A stretch of 64,000 bases of DNA from a gamma proteobacterium HdN1 (GCA_000198515.1 FP929140.1:2082527-2146526), one strand, 5' to 3'; positions 1 to 9,636 are shown, numbered from the stretch's first letter. Numbers and translations are program-made. The notes: generated from the sequence alone by a model not told the origin.

Positions 1-882
1 CTCAAAGGGCAGGGCACCCGCATCTTCCATGGTGTTGAAGAAAATCGGCGCAATCTTGCTGCCGATACAAACCCCGCCGTCCCGCTTGTTGGGGATGTTC
101 GGGATATCATTACCCGTGAACCAAAGCACCGAGTTGGTTGCAGATTTACGTGAGGAACCCGTACCTACAACATCACCCACATAAGCAACGGTATGGCCCT
201 TGGCTTTTAGCGCTTCGATTTGCTTGATTGGGCCAACACTGCCGGGCTGATCGGGGTGAATGCCGTCACGCGCGTTCTTGAGCATGGCATTGGCGTGCAG
301 CGGGATGTCTGGGCGGCTCCACGCATCTTGTGCAGGGGAGAGATCATCGGTATTGGTTTCGCCGGTGACCTTGAACACGGTTACCGTAATCTTTTGCGGA
401 ACTTCAGGGCGGGAGAGGAACCATTCCGCCTTTGCCCAAGATTCCAACACCTGCTTGGCGTGGGAGTTGGTGCGCGCCTTCTCTTGCACATCATGGAAAG
501 AATCGAAAATGAGCAGAGTGTGCGAGAGCGCCTTCGCGGCAATCGGAGCGAGCGCGGCGTCGTCGAGCAGATCTATCAGCGGCTGAACGTTATAGCCGCC
601 CAGCATCGTTCCAAGCAATTCCGTGGCGTGCTTGGCGTCAATCAAAGGAGATTTGGCCTGGCCTTTGGCCAGTGCTGCGAGGAAGCTTGCCTTTACATAA
701 GCCGCAGGGTCAACGCCAGCAGGCACACGATTCGTAATCAAGTCCAGCAGGAACTGTTCTTCGCCTGCAGGTGGGCTTTTCAGCAACTCCACGAGCTCGG
801 CAGTCTGCTTGTCATCCAGTGGCTGCGGTGGGACACCGGCCGCGGCGCGCTCATCAACGTGCTTGCGATAGGCTTCTAGCAC
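1..882 (-). CDS. acnB: Aconitate hydratase B, N-terminal part (runs off the window)
   Basis: Bifunctional aconitate hydratase / 2-methylisocitrate dehydratase of the citric acid cycle, cytoplasmic. About 294 N-terminal residues are visible of the roughly 865 usual for AcnB, so the iron-sulfur cysteines lie outside. The start is GTG at 882, reading VLEAYRKHVDERAA, which matches the AcnB N-terminus. GAGAGGA sits 8 bases upstream, and the nearby ATG at 890 meets an in-frame stop after four codons. The HEAT-like domain (LLDLITNRVPAGVDPAAYVKA) and the swivel-domain stretch VTVFKVTGETNTDDLSPA are clear. It is transcribed away from the acyltransferase gene, with a TATAAT-type promoter in the 217-base spacer. 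Identification is confident. Confidence 0.95.
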   Translation of the reverse strand, partial: MLEAYRKHVDERAAAGVPPQPLDDKQTAELVELLKSPPAGEEQFLLDLITNRVPAGVDPAAYVKASFLAALAKGQAKSPLIDAKHATELLGTMLGGYNVQPLIDLLDDAALAPIAAKALSHTLLIFDSFHDVQEKARTNSHAKQVLESWAKAEWFLSRPEVPQKITVTVFKVTGETNTDDLSPAQDAWSRPDIPLHANAMLKNARDGIHPDQPGSVGPIKQIEALKAKGHTVAYVGDVVGTGSSRKSATNSVLWFTGNDIPNIPNKRDGGVCIGSKIAPIFFNTMEDAGALPFE

Positions 883-992
883 TTTTGCATTCCTCTCTCA
901 TAATACTTTCAGTAGGGGTTAGGCGTGTATTTGGCGCTACTCTGCTGAAGCAAAGATCGCCACCATACCGCCTAGGCCTTTTGGGCGCGGGG

Positions 993-1021
993 ATTATAGC
1001 AAAGGCGCAAAATAGTTTCAG
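993..1021 (-). promoter_or_regulatory. Predicted sigma-70 promoter of acnB
   Basis: On the minus strand a perfect TATAAT (998 to 993) is preceded, after 17 bases, by CTGAAA (1021 to 1016), which matches four of six positions of TTGACA. Transcription would start near 986, leaving a leader of about 100 bases before the GTG. This is seen in the sequence only. Confidence 0.5.
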
Positions 1022-1070
1022 CCACCCCAAAATGGAGGATGCTGGCTCGTGCCTGTCAATCAGCCGCCAA

Positions 1071-1091
1071 GAGAAAGCCTGCGAGACAGGC
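1071..1091 (-). terminator. Weak terminator after the acyltransferase gene
   Basis: On the minus strand, GCCTG-TCTCG-CAGGC (1091 to 1077) is followed by TTTCTCTT. The stem is only five base pairs and the T tract is interrupted, so termination may be partial. Confidence 0.35.
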
Positions 1092-1099
1092 GATTTGGC

Positions 1100-1996
1100 C
1101 TAGCGTTTCCGATAAACGTCAGGGTAAGGGGCAGGGCGGCGGCCGAAGCGCTTGTATTCCCACTGGTATTGTTCGGGGCACATCAAAACCCACTCCGCAA
1201 TGGAGCGATTCATGGCAGCACAAGCCTTCTCAAGGTCTGCATCATAAGCAGCAGCATCGACGGGTAAAAAAAACAACCGGTATCCGTTAGAGGTGTAATC
1301 TCGAAAACAAACCCCGCCGATCAGTACCGCATTGGTTTGGCTCGCAAGCTTCGGGCCTAGAGTTTGAGTGAGAGCAGGGACGCCAAAGAACGGTGCAAGC
1401 ACACCGCTTGTCCGCTCGGGTTTTTGATCGGGCAGTATCCCCGTCATTCCCCCTTTTTTCAAACGCCGCAACAGTCCCATTACACCGCGCTTATCCGTTG
1501 GAACCAAGGTTGCGCTCAGCTGCTCGCGGGCCTGCAGAATCAGCTCATTGAGTTTGGGATGCTCTCCAGGTTGAAACATCGCCGCAAATTCATAGCGCGA
1601 CGAAAGGTAGTAACTAATCATCTCCCAGTTGCCCAAATGGGGCGCGAGAATTATCACCCCACGCCCTTGTGCCTGCGCTTCGCGTATCAGCTCATCGCCC
1701 TCGATGGCTGTAATCCGTGCCAACGCTTTATGAGCATCACCGGCCCAGATCGGCCCCATCTCGAAGCCCGTGACTACCGTTTCGATCAAGCTACGCCGCA
1801 CCAATGACCGTTGATGCGCAGGACTTTTCTCGGGAAAGCAGAGCGCTACGTTAATGGCCGTAACCCGTTTTGCGGTAGAAGGCAGCAGCGAAAACAGCCA
1901 TCCAACTGCAAAGCCAAGCCTGCGAACGACTGGCAGAGGTAGCTTACCTAAAGACTTCAACGCAAAAACTACAACATCATCCACAGAAATGTTCAC
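1100..1996 (-). CDS. Lipid A biosynthesis-type acyltransferase (LpxL/HtrB family)
   Basis: Membrane-associated acyltransferase of the LpxL/LpxM family, which adds secondary acyl chains to Kdo-lipid A from acyl-ACP. It carries the HX4E catalytic motif as APHLGNWE, followed by LPDQKPERTSGVLAPFFG and the C-terminal PEQYQWEYKRF typical of the family. I start it at GTG 1996 because GAAGG lies 7 bases upstream and this gives 298 residues, the usual family size; the frame stays open upstream to 2131 but that extension has no family resemblance. Which acyl chain and position it serves cannot be told from sequence. It is divergent from miaE. Confidence 0.85.
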   Translation of the reverse strand: MNISVDDVVVFALKSLGKLPLPVVRRLGFAVGWLFSLLPSTAKRVTAINVALCFPEKSPAHQRSLVRRSLIETVVTGFEMGPIWAGDAHKALARITAIEGDELIREAQAQGRGVIILAPHLGNWEMISYYLSSRYEFAAMFQPGEHPKLNELILQAREQLSATLVPTDKRGVMGLLRRLKKGGMTGILPDQKPERTSGVLAPFFGVPALTQTLGPKLASQTNAVLIGGVCFRDYTSNGYRLFFLPVDAAAYDADLEKACAAMNRSIAEWVLMCPEQYQWEYKRFGRRPAPYPDVYRKR

Positions 1997-2166
1997 AATC
2001 GTGCCTTCGAAATGCTTATTTGCGCCCAAGCGGGTCTTAAACCGCTTAGAATAGCCAATCTTGTCGGAGCCACCAAGCGATGAATATCTCCGCGCTAAGC
2101 GACCCATGGCGTTCCCACAACAGACCCACAAAAACCCACAACAGATCCTCTGCGGAGCCTGAACGC

Positions 2167-2820
2167 ATGAGCCAAGAACTTTTGGCCCCCATCAAAGCCT
2201 TTCTTGGCTGTGAAACCCCTCAATCTTGGTTGCAATTCGCCACCCAAGACATCGAAACCCTGCTGATCGACCACGCCAACTGCGAAAAAAAGGCAGCAGC
2301 CACTGCGCTCAACCTACTTTTCCGCTATGTAGAACGGAAAGAACTCCTCACAAACCTCTCGCAGCTCGCTCGTGAAGAGCTGCTGCACTTTGAGCAAGTG
2401 TGCGAATACATGGAGAATATGGGAATTCCGTACAAACACGTTCCCTCATCGCGTTACGCCAGCAGCCTGAGAAAACAGGTACGCAACGAAGAACCCTACC
2501 GTTTGGTAGACATCCTGATCATCGGCGCATTTATCGAAGCCCGCTCCTGCGAACGCTTTGCAGCACTCGCGCCGCTACTCGAAACTCAACCCGAAACGCA
2601 AGAATTAGCGAGATACTACCGTTTCCTTCTGAAATCCGAATCGCGCCACTTCGAAGACTACTTGGCGCTTGCCACACAGTATTTTCCCGACACAGAAGCC
2701 GACCTTCACGCCCGAATCGCAGAAATTCGTGAATGCGAGCGCGAGCTAATCGAATCAGAAGATACCGAGTTCAGGTTTCACAGCGGCTCACCTGCTCCGG
2801 CGCTAAGAGCGGGAATTTGA
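2167..2820 (+). CDS. miaE: tRNA-(ms2io6A)-hydroxylase MiaE
   Basis: Non-haem diiron monooxygenase that hydroxylates the isopentenyl side chain of ms2i6A37 in tRNA. It is 217 residues, with ferritin-like diiron ligands in REELLHFEQVCEYM, IEARSCERFAAL and KSESRHFEDYLAL. The ATG at 2167 (MSQELLAPIKAFLG) is preceded by GGAG 9 bases upstream; an in-frame ATG at 2080 adds 29 low-complexity residues that do not look like MiaE. Its last 50 bases overlap the convergent lpxH gene. miaE is patchily distributed among gammaproteobacteria. Confidence 0.93.
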   Translation: MSQELLAPIKAFLGCETPQSWLQFATQDIETLLIDHANCEKKAAATALNLLFRYVERKELLTNLSQLAREELLHFEQVCEYMENMGIPYKHVPSSRYASSLRKQVRNEEPYRLVDILIIGAFIEARSCERFAALAPLLETQPETQELARYYRFLLKSESRHFEDYLALATQYFPDTEADLHARIAEIRECERELIESEDTEFRFHSGSPAPALRAGI

Positions 2821-3526
2821 GCAGCTGTGTGGATGCACCCTCAATGGTGGCCATCCAGCCCAGCTCCCCCCAATCACCGAGAACGACACGCTTACAAGTT
2901 TGCCCACGCACGTTGTGCGTATGAATTGCGGGGCGGTGCGTGTGGCCATGTATCATCAATCGCGTCTGCGCTTTCTCAAACGCGGCATCAATGGCTGCGC
3001 GATTCACGTCCATTAGATACATCGCTTTTTCGCTACCTTTGGCCTTCGACTCTTGACGCAGTGCTGCCGCCATTTGCTGGCGTGCGGCTGCAGGGCGCTG
3101 CAGAAAAGCGCAAATCCAGCGCGGGTCGCGCATGGTCTTACGAAAATTCTGGTATTCGACATCATCCGTGCAATAAACGTCTCCGTGCGAGAGCAACACC
3201 TGATTCCCAGCAATTTTTTCAATACAGCCATCGGCCAAGAGATGCAGGCCCGCTGGCTGCGCGAACTCTTTGCCAAGCAAGAAATCGCGGTTACCCGCAA
3301 TAAACCACAGCTTCACGCCTGCGCCCGCCAAACGCGCCAGCGAGTTCTGGACGACCGTAGAGGTTTTGGACGCAACATCATCCCCGATCCACACTTCGAA
3401 CAAGTCACCCAAGATGAAAAGCTGTTGCGTTTTACGGCCCCATGTTTCGCAAAACCTCACAAACCCGTCGGTCAACTCCGGCCGCGAGTCTTGTAGGTGC
3501 AGGTCAGAAATAAATATGGCATCCAT
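2771..3526 (-). CDS. lpxH: UDP-2,3-diacylglucosamine diphosphatase LpxH
   Basis: Peripheral membrane metallophosphoesterase that releases UMP from UDP-2,3-diacylglucosamine to form lipid X in lipid A synthesis. All calcineurin-like metal motifs are present: ISDLHL at residue 6, LGDLFEVWIGDD, AGNRDFLLG, LSHGD and IHGHTHRP. It is 251 residues, about the usual length. It precedes ppiB and folD on the same strand (ppiB upstream, 142 bases away) as in Pseudomonas. The 3' end overlaps convergent miaE by 50 bases. Confidence 0.96.
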   Translation of the reverse strand: MDAIFISDLHLQDSRPELTDGFVRFCETWGRKTQQLFILGDLFEVWIGDDVASKTSTVVQNSLARLAGAGVKLWFIAGNRDFLLGKEFAQPAGLHLLADGCIEKIAGNQVLLSHGDVYCTDDVEYQNFRKTMRDPRWICAFLQRPAAARQQMAAALRQESKAKGSEKAMYLMDVNRAAIDAAFEKAQTRLMIHGHTHRPAIHTHNVRGQTCKRVVLGDWGELGWMATIEGASTQLLKFPLLAPEQVSRCET

Positions 3527-3668
3527 AATAATGGGTTAGCACTCAATTGCGGCTCGGGATCAAAATGCGGATACACTGATTCCAAAGTGCATCCGTGTCG
3601 CCACTCTGCGAAGCACTGTGCCCGCAGAGGGATGGCAATGATTTCAGCGGTCTTGCTATTGCACTGCC

Positions 3669-4178
3669 TTACTGCTCAATAATGCTCGCGTGCTCGATCA
3701 AAACCGGCTCACGCGGAACGTCTTGGTAAGGCCCAACGCGGGTGGTTGCGACGACTTTGATTTTATTTACGACATCCATACCATCAACCACCTTTCCAAA
3801 TACAGCATAGCCCCAGCCTTGGCTGGTTTCAGACTTAAAGTTCAAAAAGTCATTGTCGGTAACGTTAATAAAAAACTGTGCGCTCGCAGAATGCGGATCG
3901 TTCGTACGCGCCATGGCGATCGTGCCGAGATCGTTCTTCAGGCCGTTGTTGGCCTCATTCTTGACCGGCGCCTTGGTGGACTTTTGATTCATATCTTTAT
4001 CAAAGCCACCGCCCTGTATCATAAAGTTGCTGATTACGCGGTGAAAAATCGTGTTGTCGTAATGCCCAGCCTTTACGTACGAAACAAAGTTCTCTACGGT
4101 GGCTGGCGCTTTGTCCGGATAAAGTTCCAGCTTGATGTCGCCCATAGTGGTTTGCAAAAGAACCAACACGATGCTCAT
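3669..4178 (-). CDS. ppiB: Peptidyl-prolyl cis-trans isomerase, cyclophilin type (PpiB)
   Basis: Cytoplasmic cyclophilin that catalyses prolyl cis-trans isomerisation during folding. The cyclophilin core is complete: [38 protein letters not shown] and [17 protein letters not shown]. Arg, Phe, Gln and His active-site residues lie in those blocks. There is no signal peptide, which favours PpiB over periplasmic PpiA. It is 169 residues. AGAGG lies 6 bases before the ATG at 4178; a second ATG ([10 protein letters not shown]) eleven codons in is a less likely start. Confidence 0.94.
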   Translation of the reverse strand: MSIVLVLLQTTMGDIKLELYPDKAPATVENFVSYVKAGHYDNTIFHRVISNFMIQGGGFDKDMNQKSTKAPVKNEANNGLKNDLGTIAMARTNDPHSASAQFFINVTDNDFLNFKSETSQGWGYAVFGKVVDGMDVVNKIKVVATTRVGPYQDVPREPVLIEHASIIEQ

Positions 4179-4258
4179 AAAGTACCTCTAGTCGCTGAGT
4201 TGTGGGGGAAGAACTAAGAGCAGCCTATAAAAATAGCCGATCTGAAAAAAACAATTGA

Positions 4259-5125
4259 TTAGCAAGCGCTATCCGAGTGGAAATTATCAGCGGCAAACAG
4301 CGTATTTTCCAAGAGCGTTGCCACCGTCATTGGGCCAACCCCACCTGGAACTGGCGTAATCCACGCGGCTCGCTCCGCCGCAATATCATACTCAACATCG
4401 CCCACCAGCTTTCCAGAGGGCAAGCGATTGATGCCGACATCAATCACAATGCTGCCAGGTCGCACCCATTCGCCGGGTACCAGGCCAGGCTTTCCGGCGG
4501 CAACGATGAGAAGCTCCGCCTCGTTGACGTGTCTTTGCAGGTCTTTGGTAAATCGGTGTGTCGTAGTGACGGTTGCCCCCGCGAGCAACAACTCTAGCGT
4601 CATTGGCCGACCCACAATGTTTGAGGCGCCAACAATTACGCTATTCAGCCCTTTTAGTTCCACGCCCGTAGACTGCAAAAGCCGCATGATCCCTTTTGGC
4701 GTACAAGAGCGCAGCAGCGGCGCGCGCAGCGCCAAACGCCCAATGTTAAACGGATGGAAGCCATCGACGTCTTTATCCGGCCGTATAAACTGGATGATCT
4801 CACCGGTGTTCAGATGGCGGGGCAGGGGCAATTGAATCAAAATCCCGTCAATTTCTGGATCATCATTCAACCTACTGATGACTTCATTGAGCTGCTGTTG
4901 TGACGTGGTTTCCGGCAAATCGTAAGCGCGCGACACAAAGCCGACTTGCTCGCAGGCTTGACGCTTCTTGTTCACATACACCTGCGATGCGGGGTCACTG
5001 CCCACCAAGACCACCGCCAAGCCGGGCGCCCTCATGCCGGACGCAACGCGCTCGTCCACGCGCTTTTTTACAGTGTCCTTTAGCTGGGCCGCAATTTTCA
5101 CCCCGTCAATGATGGATGCCGCCAT
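4259..5125 (-). CDS. folD: Methylenetetrahydrofolate dehydrogenase / cyclohydrolase FolD
   Basis: Bifunctional cytoplasmic enzyme that interconverts 5,10-methylene-, methenyl- and 10-formyl-tetrahydrofolate with NADP. It has 288 residues, the same as the E. coli enzyme. The substrate-site [14 protein letters not shown] contains the conserved Tyr and Lys, followed by [23 protein letters not shown], the NADP-binding [11 protein letters not shown] and the C-terminal [15 protein letters not shown]. It is 80 bases upstream of ppiB on the same strand and may be cotranscribed with it. Confidence 0.97.
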   Translation of the reverse strand: MAASIIDGVKIAAQLKDTVKKRVDERVASGMRAPGLAVVLVGSDPASQVYVNKKRQACEQVGFVSRAYDLPETTSQQQLNEVISRLNDDPEIDGILIQLPLPRHLNTGEIIQFIRPDKDVDGFHPFNIGRLALRAPLLRSCTPKGIMRLLQSTGVELKGLNSVIVGASNIVGRPMTLELLLAGATVTTTHRFTKDLQRHVNEAELLIVAAGKPGLVPGEWVRPGSIVIDVGINRLPSGKLVGDVEYDIAAERAAWITPVPGGVGPMTVATLLENTLFAADNFHSDSAC

Positions 5126-5327
5126 GTAGTTACCGTCCAGATCAAGTGATTCTTAAGAGAGTGGCTCCGCCGAGCTTGGCGGACAGGCTGGCTATTGTGG
5201 CACCAGCACCTTCAAAGGGCAAAAGCTAAAGGCAAAAAAACATCCATGAAATCTCCGATTGCTGGGATTTAGGTATCGCCGCGCGTACTACAAAAACAAG
5301 AACCTACAACAAACTTGCAATCATGGA

Positions 5328-5356
5328 TTGACGAACTCTTTTTCCCTGTATATCAT
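5328..5356 (+). promoter_or_regulatory. Promoter of the tRNA-Pro/Arg/His (and perhaps tig) transcript
   Basis: TTGACG (5328-5333), a 17-base spacer and TATCAT (5351-5356) form a near-consensus sigma-70 promoter. It is followed by a GC-rich discriminator (CCGCCCGC), as in stringently controlled stable-RNA promoters. It lies 33 bases before tRNA-Pro. The rest of 5126-5327 shows no other element I can support. Confidence 0.8.
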
Positions 5357-5388
5357 CCGCCCGCTCTGACGCAATGACGAGTAATGAC

Positions 5389-5465
5389 CGGGGTATAGCG
5401 CAGTCTGGTAGCGCGCCTGTTTTGGGAGCAGGATGTCGGGGGTTCAAATCCCTCTACCCCGACCA
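5389..5465 (+). tRNA. tRNA-Pro (anticodon TGG)
   Basis: The acceptor stem CGGGGTA pairs with TACCCCG, the anticodon loop is TTTGGGA (anticodon TGG), the T loop reads GGTTCAAATCC, and CCA is encoded. It is the first of three tRNAs upstream of tig, an arrangement also known in Pseudomonas. Confidence 0.97.
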
Positions 5466-5561
5466 ACTTTTTCAGTTGGTCATAAAGCGAATTAAGCGTT
5501 GATCAAAAAGTTTGCAGTTGTAAATCAGAGCACAAAGCAGCAAGCGTCTACATCCTGCCAC

Positions 5562-5638
5562 GCGCCCGTAGCTCAACAGGATAGAGCAACGGCCTTCTAA
5601 GCCGTAGGTTGCAGGTTCGAGCCCTGCCGGGCGCGCCA
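5562..5638 (+). tRNA. tRNA-Arg (anticodon TCT)
   Basis: The acceptor GCGCCCG pairs with CGGGCGC, the anticodon stem ACGGC/GCCGT encloses CTTCTAA (anticodon TCT), the T arm is GCAGGTTCGAGCCCTGC, and CCA is encoded. It lies 96 bases after tRNA-Pro. Confidence 0.97.
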
Positions 5639-5708
5639 TGCAATCAGGTACGCGTGAAGCCGTACTTGTGCTAAACGCTTAATGCGAGTAGAATTTCGAC
5701 CGATTTCT

Positions 5709-5785
5709 GGTGAGCGTAGCTCAATCGGTAGAGCCCCGGATTGTGATTCCGGTGGTCGTGGGTTCGATTCCCATCGCTCACCCCA
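5709..5785 (+). tRNA. tRNA-His (anticodon GTG)
   Basis: The acceptor GTGAGCG pairs with CGCTCAC. An extra G at 5709 supplies the G-1 that marks tRNA-His and faces C73. The anticodon loop TTGTGAT gives GTG, and CCA is encoded. It is the third tRNA of the cluster, 126 bases before the trigger factor start. Confidence 0.97.
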
Positions 5786-5911
5786 TGTTCGTAGGTTAAA
5801 CGTGAACCGGTGGTGCCGTAACAGGTATTATCGGTTTTTGTTTTTTAAGGGCAGCTGAATTTGCAGCCAGATTCCGCACAACATTCAGAGCAATATCTCA
5901 GAGAGGATATC

Positions 5912-7258
5912 ATGCAAGTTTCCGTGGAAAGCGTATCAACACTTGAGCGTCGCGTAACCATTAGCGTCCCTGCAGCCGAAGTGGATGTAGCATTCGAGAA
6001 AAAACTCAAGGATACGGCTAGCCGCGCTAGAATTGACGGTTTCCGCCCAGGCAAAGTGCCCATGAAGGAAGTGCGCCGCCGCTATGCGCGCAGCATCCGC
6101 GAAGAAATCTTGGGTGACGTGATCAATAATTCGTTCTACCAAGCCATCACAAAGGAAAAGCTGAACCTTGCCGGCAATCCGCACATCGAATTTACCAAAG
6201 ATGAGCCCGGCCAAGACGTAGAATATGTAGCCACCTTTGAAGTCTACCCAGAGATCCAGATCAAGAATCTGGAAAACATCGTGGTAGAAAAGCCAGTCTC
6301 TGAAATCGCCGACGCCGACATTGACGCCATGCTGGAAAAGCTGCGTCAGCAACGCGCTATTTTTGTGAAGACCGAAGAACCTGCTGCCGATGGTGACCAG
6401 ATCACGATTGATTTCAGTGGCAGCATTGACGGCGTGGCGTTCGAAGGCGGCGCTGCAGAAGGGCATGCACTGGTGCTTGGTTCTAAGTCCATGATTCCAG
6501 GCTTTGAAGATGCGCTGATCGGCGCAAGTGCTGGCGAAGACCGCACTATCAACGTGACCTTCCCAGAAGCCTATCATTCCGAGGAGCTGAAAGGGAAAGC
6601 CGCGCAATTTGCAGTCAAAGTTCACAAGGTTGAAAGAAAGCAGCTCGCGGAAGTGGACGACGAGTTCATCAAGCATTTTGGTGTCACCGAAGGCGGCGTG
6701 GATGCCTTCCGTGCAGAAATCAGAAAGAACATGGAGCGCGAGCTCAAAAACGCCATCAAGAACAAGGTAAAAAACCAAGTGTTCGAAGGGCTGCTCAAGC
6801 ACAACGAACTTGAAGTTCCCAAGGCATTGGTAAGCCAAGAAACGGACCGCATGCGTAAGCAGATGTTGCAACAGTTTGGTGGCCAGGGAGCGAACTTGGA
6901 CATTTCTATGTTGCCCGCAGAACTGTTCACCGAACGTGCTACCCACAGCGTGAAACTGGGGTTGCTGCTGAGTGAGTTCATGCGAACCAGCGAACTTTCG
7001 GTAGATGCCGAGCGCGTTCGCAAGACCATCGAAGAGCTTGCAGAGCCGTTTGAGCAGCCTCAAGAAGTCATTGACTGGTATAACAGCAACGATCAGCAGC
7101 GCCGTCAGCTTGAAGCTGCGGTACTAGAAGATCAAGCCGTCGAGAAACTGCTTGAAACTGCGCAGGTGAGCGAGAAGGTTTGCAGCTACGAAGACGCCAT
7201 CAAACCTATAGAACCAGCCGCGGAAGAAGCGGAAGAAGAAACGGCCAGCGAGGCCTGA
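5912..7258 (+). CDS. tig: Trigger factor (ribosome-bound chaperone, PPIase)
   Basis: Ribosome-associated chaperone that meets nascent chains at the exit tunnel. The N-terminal ribosome-binding domain holds the signature as GFRPGKVPM (about residues 44-52). The FKBP-type PPIase domain follows (DQITIDFSGSIDGVAFEGG, MIPGFEDALIGASAGE), then the long helical C-terminal chaperone domain with an acidic tail. It is 448 residues. The ATG at 5912 has GAGAGGA just upstream; the frame opens at 5861 but the extra 17 residues are outside the family. Usual order: tig-clpP-clpX-lon. Confidence 0.97.
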   Translation: MQVSVESVSTLERRVTISVPAAEVDVAFEKKLKDTASRARIDGFRPGKVPMKEVRRRYARSIREEILGDVINNSFYQAITKEKLNLAGNPHIEFTKDEPGQDVEYVATFEVYPEIQIKNLENIVVEKPVSEIADADIDAMLEKLRQQRAIFVKTEEPAADGDQITIDFSGSIDGVAFEGGAAEGHALVLGSKSMIPGFEDALIGASAGEDRTINVTFPEAYHSEELKGKAAQFAVKVHKVERKQLAEVDDEFIKHFGVTEGGVDAFRAEIRKNMERELKNAIKNKVKNQVFEGLLKHNELEVPKALVSQETDRMRKQMLQQFGGQGANLDISMLPAELFTERATHSVKLGLLLSEFMRTSELSVDAERVRKTIEELAEPFEQPQEVIDWYNSNDQQRRQLEAAVLEDQAVEKLLETAQVSEKVCSYEDAIKPIEPAAEEAEEETASEA

Positions 7259-7286
7259 TCGTTCTTGCTGGTTTGACAGGCACAAC

Positions 7287-7340
7287 CTTTATAAATACAT
7301 AACGCGGCATAAGCCGCGTTATGTATTTATAGGGTTTTTT
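7287..7340 (+). terminator. Strong rho-independent terminator after tig
   Basis: A perfect 18-base-pair stem (7291-7308 with 7313-7330, loop ATAA) is followed by AGGGTTTTTT. It separates tig from clpP. No clear promoter stands out in the remaining 140 bases before clpP. Confidence 0.9.
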
Positions 7341-7483
7341 CTGGCAGCGCCTAATTTTTCCAGCCAAGCAGAATACCTTAGCCTATATTAACTATTAACT
7401 TGCCCGCCCGTTTCAGGTATGTTCAGGCTAGGCTAACTCGCCTAGTATTCTTACCGCAGCAAAATTAATCTAAGGAAATTCGC

Positions 7484-8113
7484 ATGAATCGCTGGTACGA
7501 CCAACTCGGCTCTCAAAATCCTATTCAAAACACGCTCGTTCCTATGGTAATCGAGCAGACGGCAAGAGGAGAGCGGTCGTTCGATATCTATTCTAGGTTA
7601 TTGAAAGAGCGCCTGATTTTCATGGTTGGTCAAGTAGAAGACCACATGGCCAACCTAATCGTCGCGCAATTGCTTTTTCTTGAGTCAGAAAACCCCGATA
7701 AAGACATCCATCTGTACATCAACTCGCCCGGCGGCTCGGTTACGGCAGGTATGTCGATCTACGATACGATGCAGTTTATCAAAGCAGATGTAAGCACCAT
7801 TTGCGTGGGCCAAGCGTGCAGCATGGGCGCATTTTTGTTAGCCGCAGGCGCGCCCGGCAAGCGCTATGCGTTGCCTAACTCGCGCGTAATGATACATCAG
7901 CCCTTGGGCGGCTTTCAGGGGCAAGCATCTGACATTGAGATCCACGCTCGGGAAATCATCACGATGAAGCGTCGCTTGAACGAGATGCTGGCAAAGCACT
8001 CCGGGCAACCGATTGAAAAAGTAGAAGGGGATACGGATCGTGATAACTTTATGAGCGCCTTCGATGCGAAGGAATATGGGCTCGTTGACCAAGTGTTAGA
8101 AAAGAGAGTTTGA
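7484..8113 (+). CDS. clpP: ATP-dependent Clp protease proteolytic subunit
   Basis: Serine protease subunit that forms the double heptameric chamber served by ClpX and other Clp ATPases. The catalytic Ser is at residue 113 (QACSMGAF), His at 138 (MIHQPLGG) and Asp in EGDTDRDNF; the oxyanion segment SPGGSVTAG is present. It is 209 residues, about the E. coli length, with an N-terminal stretch likely processed. RBS AAGGA lies 6 bases before the ATG. clpX follows after 211 bases. Confidence 0.97.
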   Translation: MNRWYDQLGSQNPIQNTLVPMVIEQTARGERSFDIYSRLLKERLIFMVGQVEDHMANLIVAQLLFLESENPDKDIHLYINSPGGSVTAGMSIYDTMQFIKADVSTICVGQACSMGAFLLAAGAPGKRYALPNSRVMIHQPLGGFQGQASDIEIHAREIITMKRRLNEMLAKHSGQPIEKVEGDTDRDNFMSAFDAKEYGLVDQVLEKRV

Positions 8114-8255
8114 TCCCTAGAACTACAAACGTGCTACTGTTCTAAGAGTGCAACAAGGTCAAGAAGTCGCTGGTGTGCTCTCGTAGCGCGCTTGCAGGGA
8201 GTGTTTTGCTGTACAGTATTGGCGAAATTGGTGGGATAGGGCAAAAAGATCCCGT

Positions 8256-8282
8256 GCGCCCCTTGAAAAATCCAAGGGGCGC
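8256..8282 (+). promoter_or_regulatory. Hairpin between clpP and clpX
   Basis: A perfect ten-base-pair stem, GCGCCCCTTG with CAAGGGGCGC, has a seven-base loop and ends 42 bases before the clpX ATG. There is no T tract after it, so I read it as an attenuator or RNA-stability element rather than a full terminator. Confidence 0.45.
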
Positions 8283-8324
8283 CGTCATTTCCCTAACTCA
8301 AAGAAAGCCCAGAAGAGGTATGAA

Positions 8325-9629
8325 ATGGCTGAAGATCGGTCTGGAAAGGGTGATGACGGCGGCAAGCTGCTCTATTGCTCTTTTTGCGGTAAGAGTCAAC
8401 ATGAGGTTCGCAAGCTGATCGCAGGGCCATCCGTGTTCATCTGTGATGAATGCGTCGATTTATGCAATGACATTATCAGGGAGGAGGTCCAAGAGGAGAA
8501 CGCTGACAACAAGAGCGACCGTCTGCCGTCCCCCAAAGAAATCAAAACCATACTTGATGATTATGTCATTGGCCAAGATCGTGCAAAAAAAATTCTCGCA
8601 GTAGCGGTTTACAACCACTACAAGCGTATTCGGTCGGGGAACGCAAAGAGCGCCAAAGGCCGGGGCGAGGGCGATATAGAGCTTTCCAAGAGCAATATTC
8701 TCCTGATTGGTCCCACGGGTAGTGGCAAAACTCTGCTTGCCGAAACCTTGGCGCGCCTGCTTAACGTACCTTTCACCATCGCTGACGCAACGACGCTCAC
8801 CGAGGCGGGCTATGTTGGGGAGGATGTCGAGAACATCATCCAAAAATTGTTGCAGAAGTGCGATTATGATGTAGAGAAGGCGCAGGTCGGGATTGTATAC
8901 ATTGACGAGATCGACAAGATTTCGCGGAAGTCTGAAAACCCGTCAATCACCCGTGATGTTTCTGGTGAGGGTGTGCAACAAGCGCTGCTGAAGCTGATTG
9001 AAGGCACCGTCGCATCGGTTCCGCCGCAAGGTGGCCGCAAGCACCCACAGCAGGAGTTTCTGCAGGTCGATACGACGAACATCCTGTTCATCTGTGGTGG
9101 GGCTTTCGCGGGCTTGGAGAAGGTAATCCAGAATCGCTCGACCAAGAGCGGGATTGGCTTCGTTGCTTCGGTCAAGAGCAAGGAAGACAACATCAACGTC
9201 GGTGATACGCTCAAAGAAGTAGAGCCTGAGGATTTGGTAAAGTTTGGGCTTATCCCCGAATTTGTCGGACGTTTGCCGATCATTGCAACCTTGGAAGAGC
9301 TTGACGAGGCTGCCTTGGTCAGAATTCTGACTGAGCCACGGAACTCACTTACTAAGCAATATCAAAAGCTGTTTGAGATGGAAGACATTGAGCTGGATTT
9401 CCGTACGGATGCCTTGCATGCGGTAGCCAAAAAGGCGCTGGAACGGAAAACCGGAGCACGCGGGTTGCGCTCTATTCTCGAAAATGTTCTGTTGGATACG
9501 ATGTACGATGCGCCTTCACTAGAGGGCGTTACTAAAGTAGTCGTAGATGAGGCGGTGATAAAGGGCGATTCTGAACCACTGATGATCTACGAACGCGCAG
9601 AAGCACCACCCAAGGCTGCACCTGAATGA
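8325..9629 (+). CDS. clpX: Clp protease ATP-binding subunit ClpX
   Basis: AAA+ unfoldase that recognises substrates and feeds ClpP. The N-terminal C4 zinc-binding domain reads CSFCGKS and CDECVDLC. Walker A GPTGSGKT, Walker [11 protein letters not shown], the [18 protein letters not shown] region and the C-terminal sensor 2 ([11 protein letters not shown]) are all present. The IGF loop that docks on ClpP appears as SGIGFVASV. It is 434 residues, near the usual 424. A GAGGTATGAA sequence precedes the ATG at 8325. Confidence 0.98.
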   Translation: MAEDRSGKGDDGGKLLYCSFCGKSQHEVRKLIAGPSVFICDECVDLCNDIIREEVQEENADNKSDRLPSPKEIKTILDDYVIGQDRAKKILAVAVYNHYKRIRSGNAKSAKGRGEGDIELSKSNILLIGPTGSGKTLLAETLARLLNVPFTIADATTLTEAGYVGEDVENIIQKLLQKCDYDVEKAQVGIVYIDEIDKISRKSENPSITRDVSGEGVQQALLKLIEGTVASVPPQGGRKHPQQEFLQVDTTNILFICGGAFAGLEKVIQNRSTKSGIGFVASVKSKEDNINVGDTLKEVEPEDLVKFGLIPEFVGRLPIIATLEELDEAALVRILTEPRNSLTKQYQKLFEMEDIELDFRTDALHAVAKKALERKTGARGLRSILENVLLDTMYDAPSLEGVTKVVVDEAVIKGDSEPLMIYERAEAPPKAAPE

Positions 9630-9636
9630 CAGGCAA

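Noticed and set aside
220-879. 219-codon plus-strand frame at the window start
   Set aside because: It is antisense to acnB, whose protein matches AcnB throughout.
5936-7063. Long 375-codon frame on the minus strand across tig
   Set aside because: It is the antisense shadow of the trigger factor gene; its translation has no recognisable domain and no ribosome-binding site, while tig is certain.
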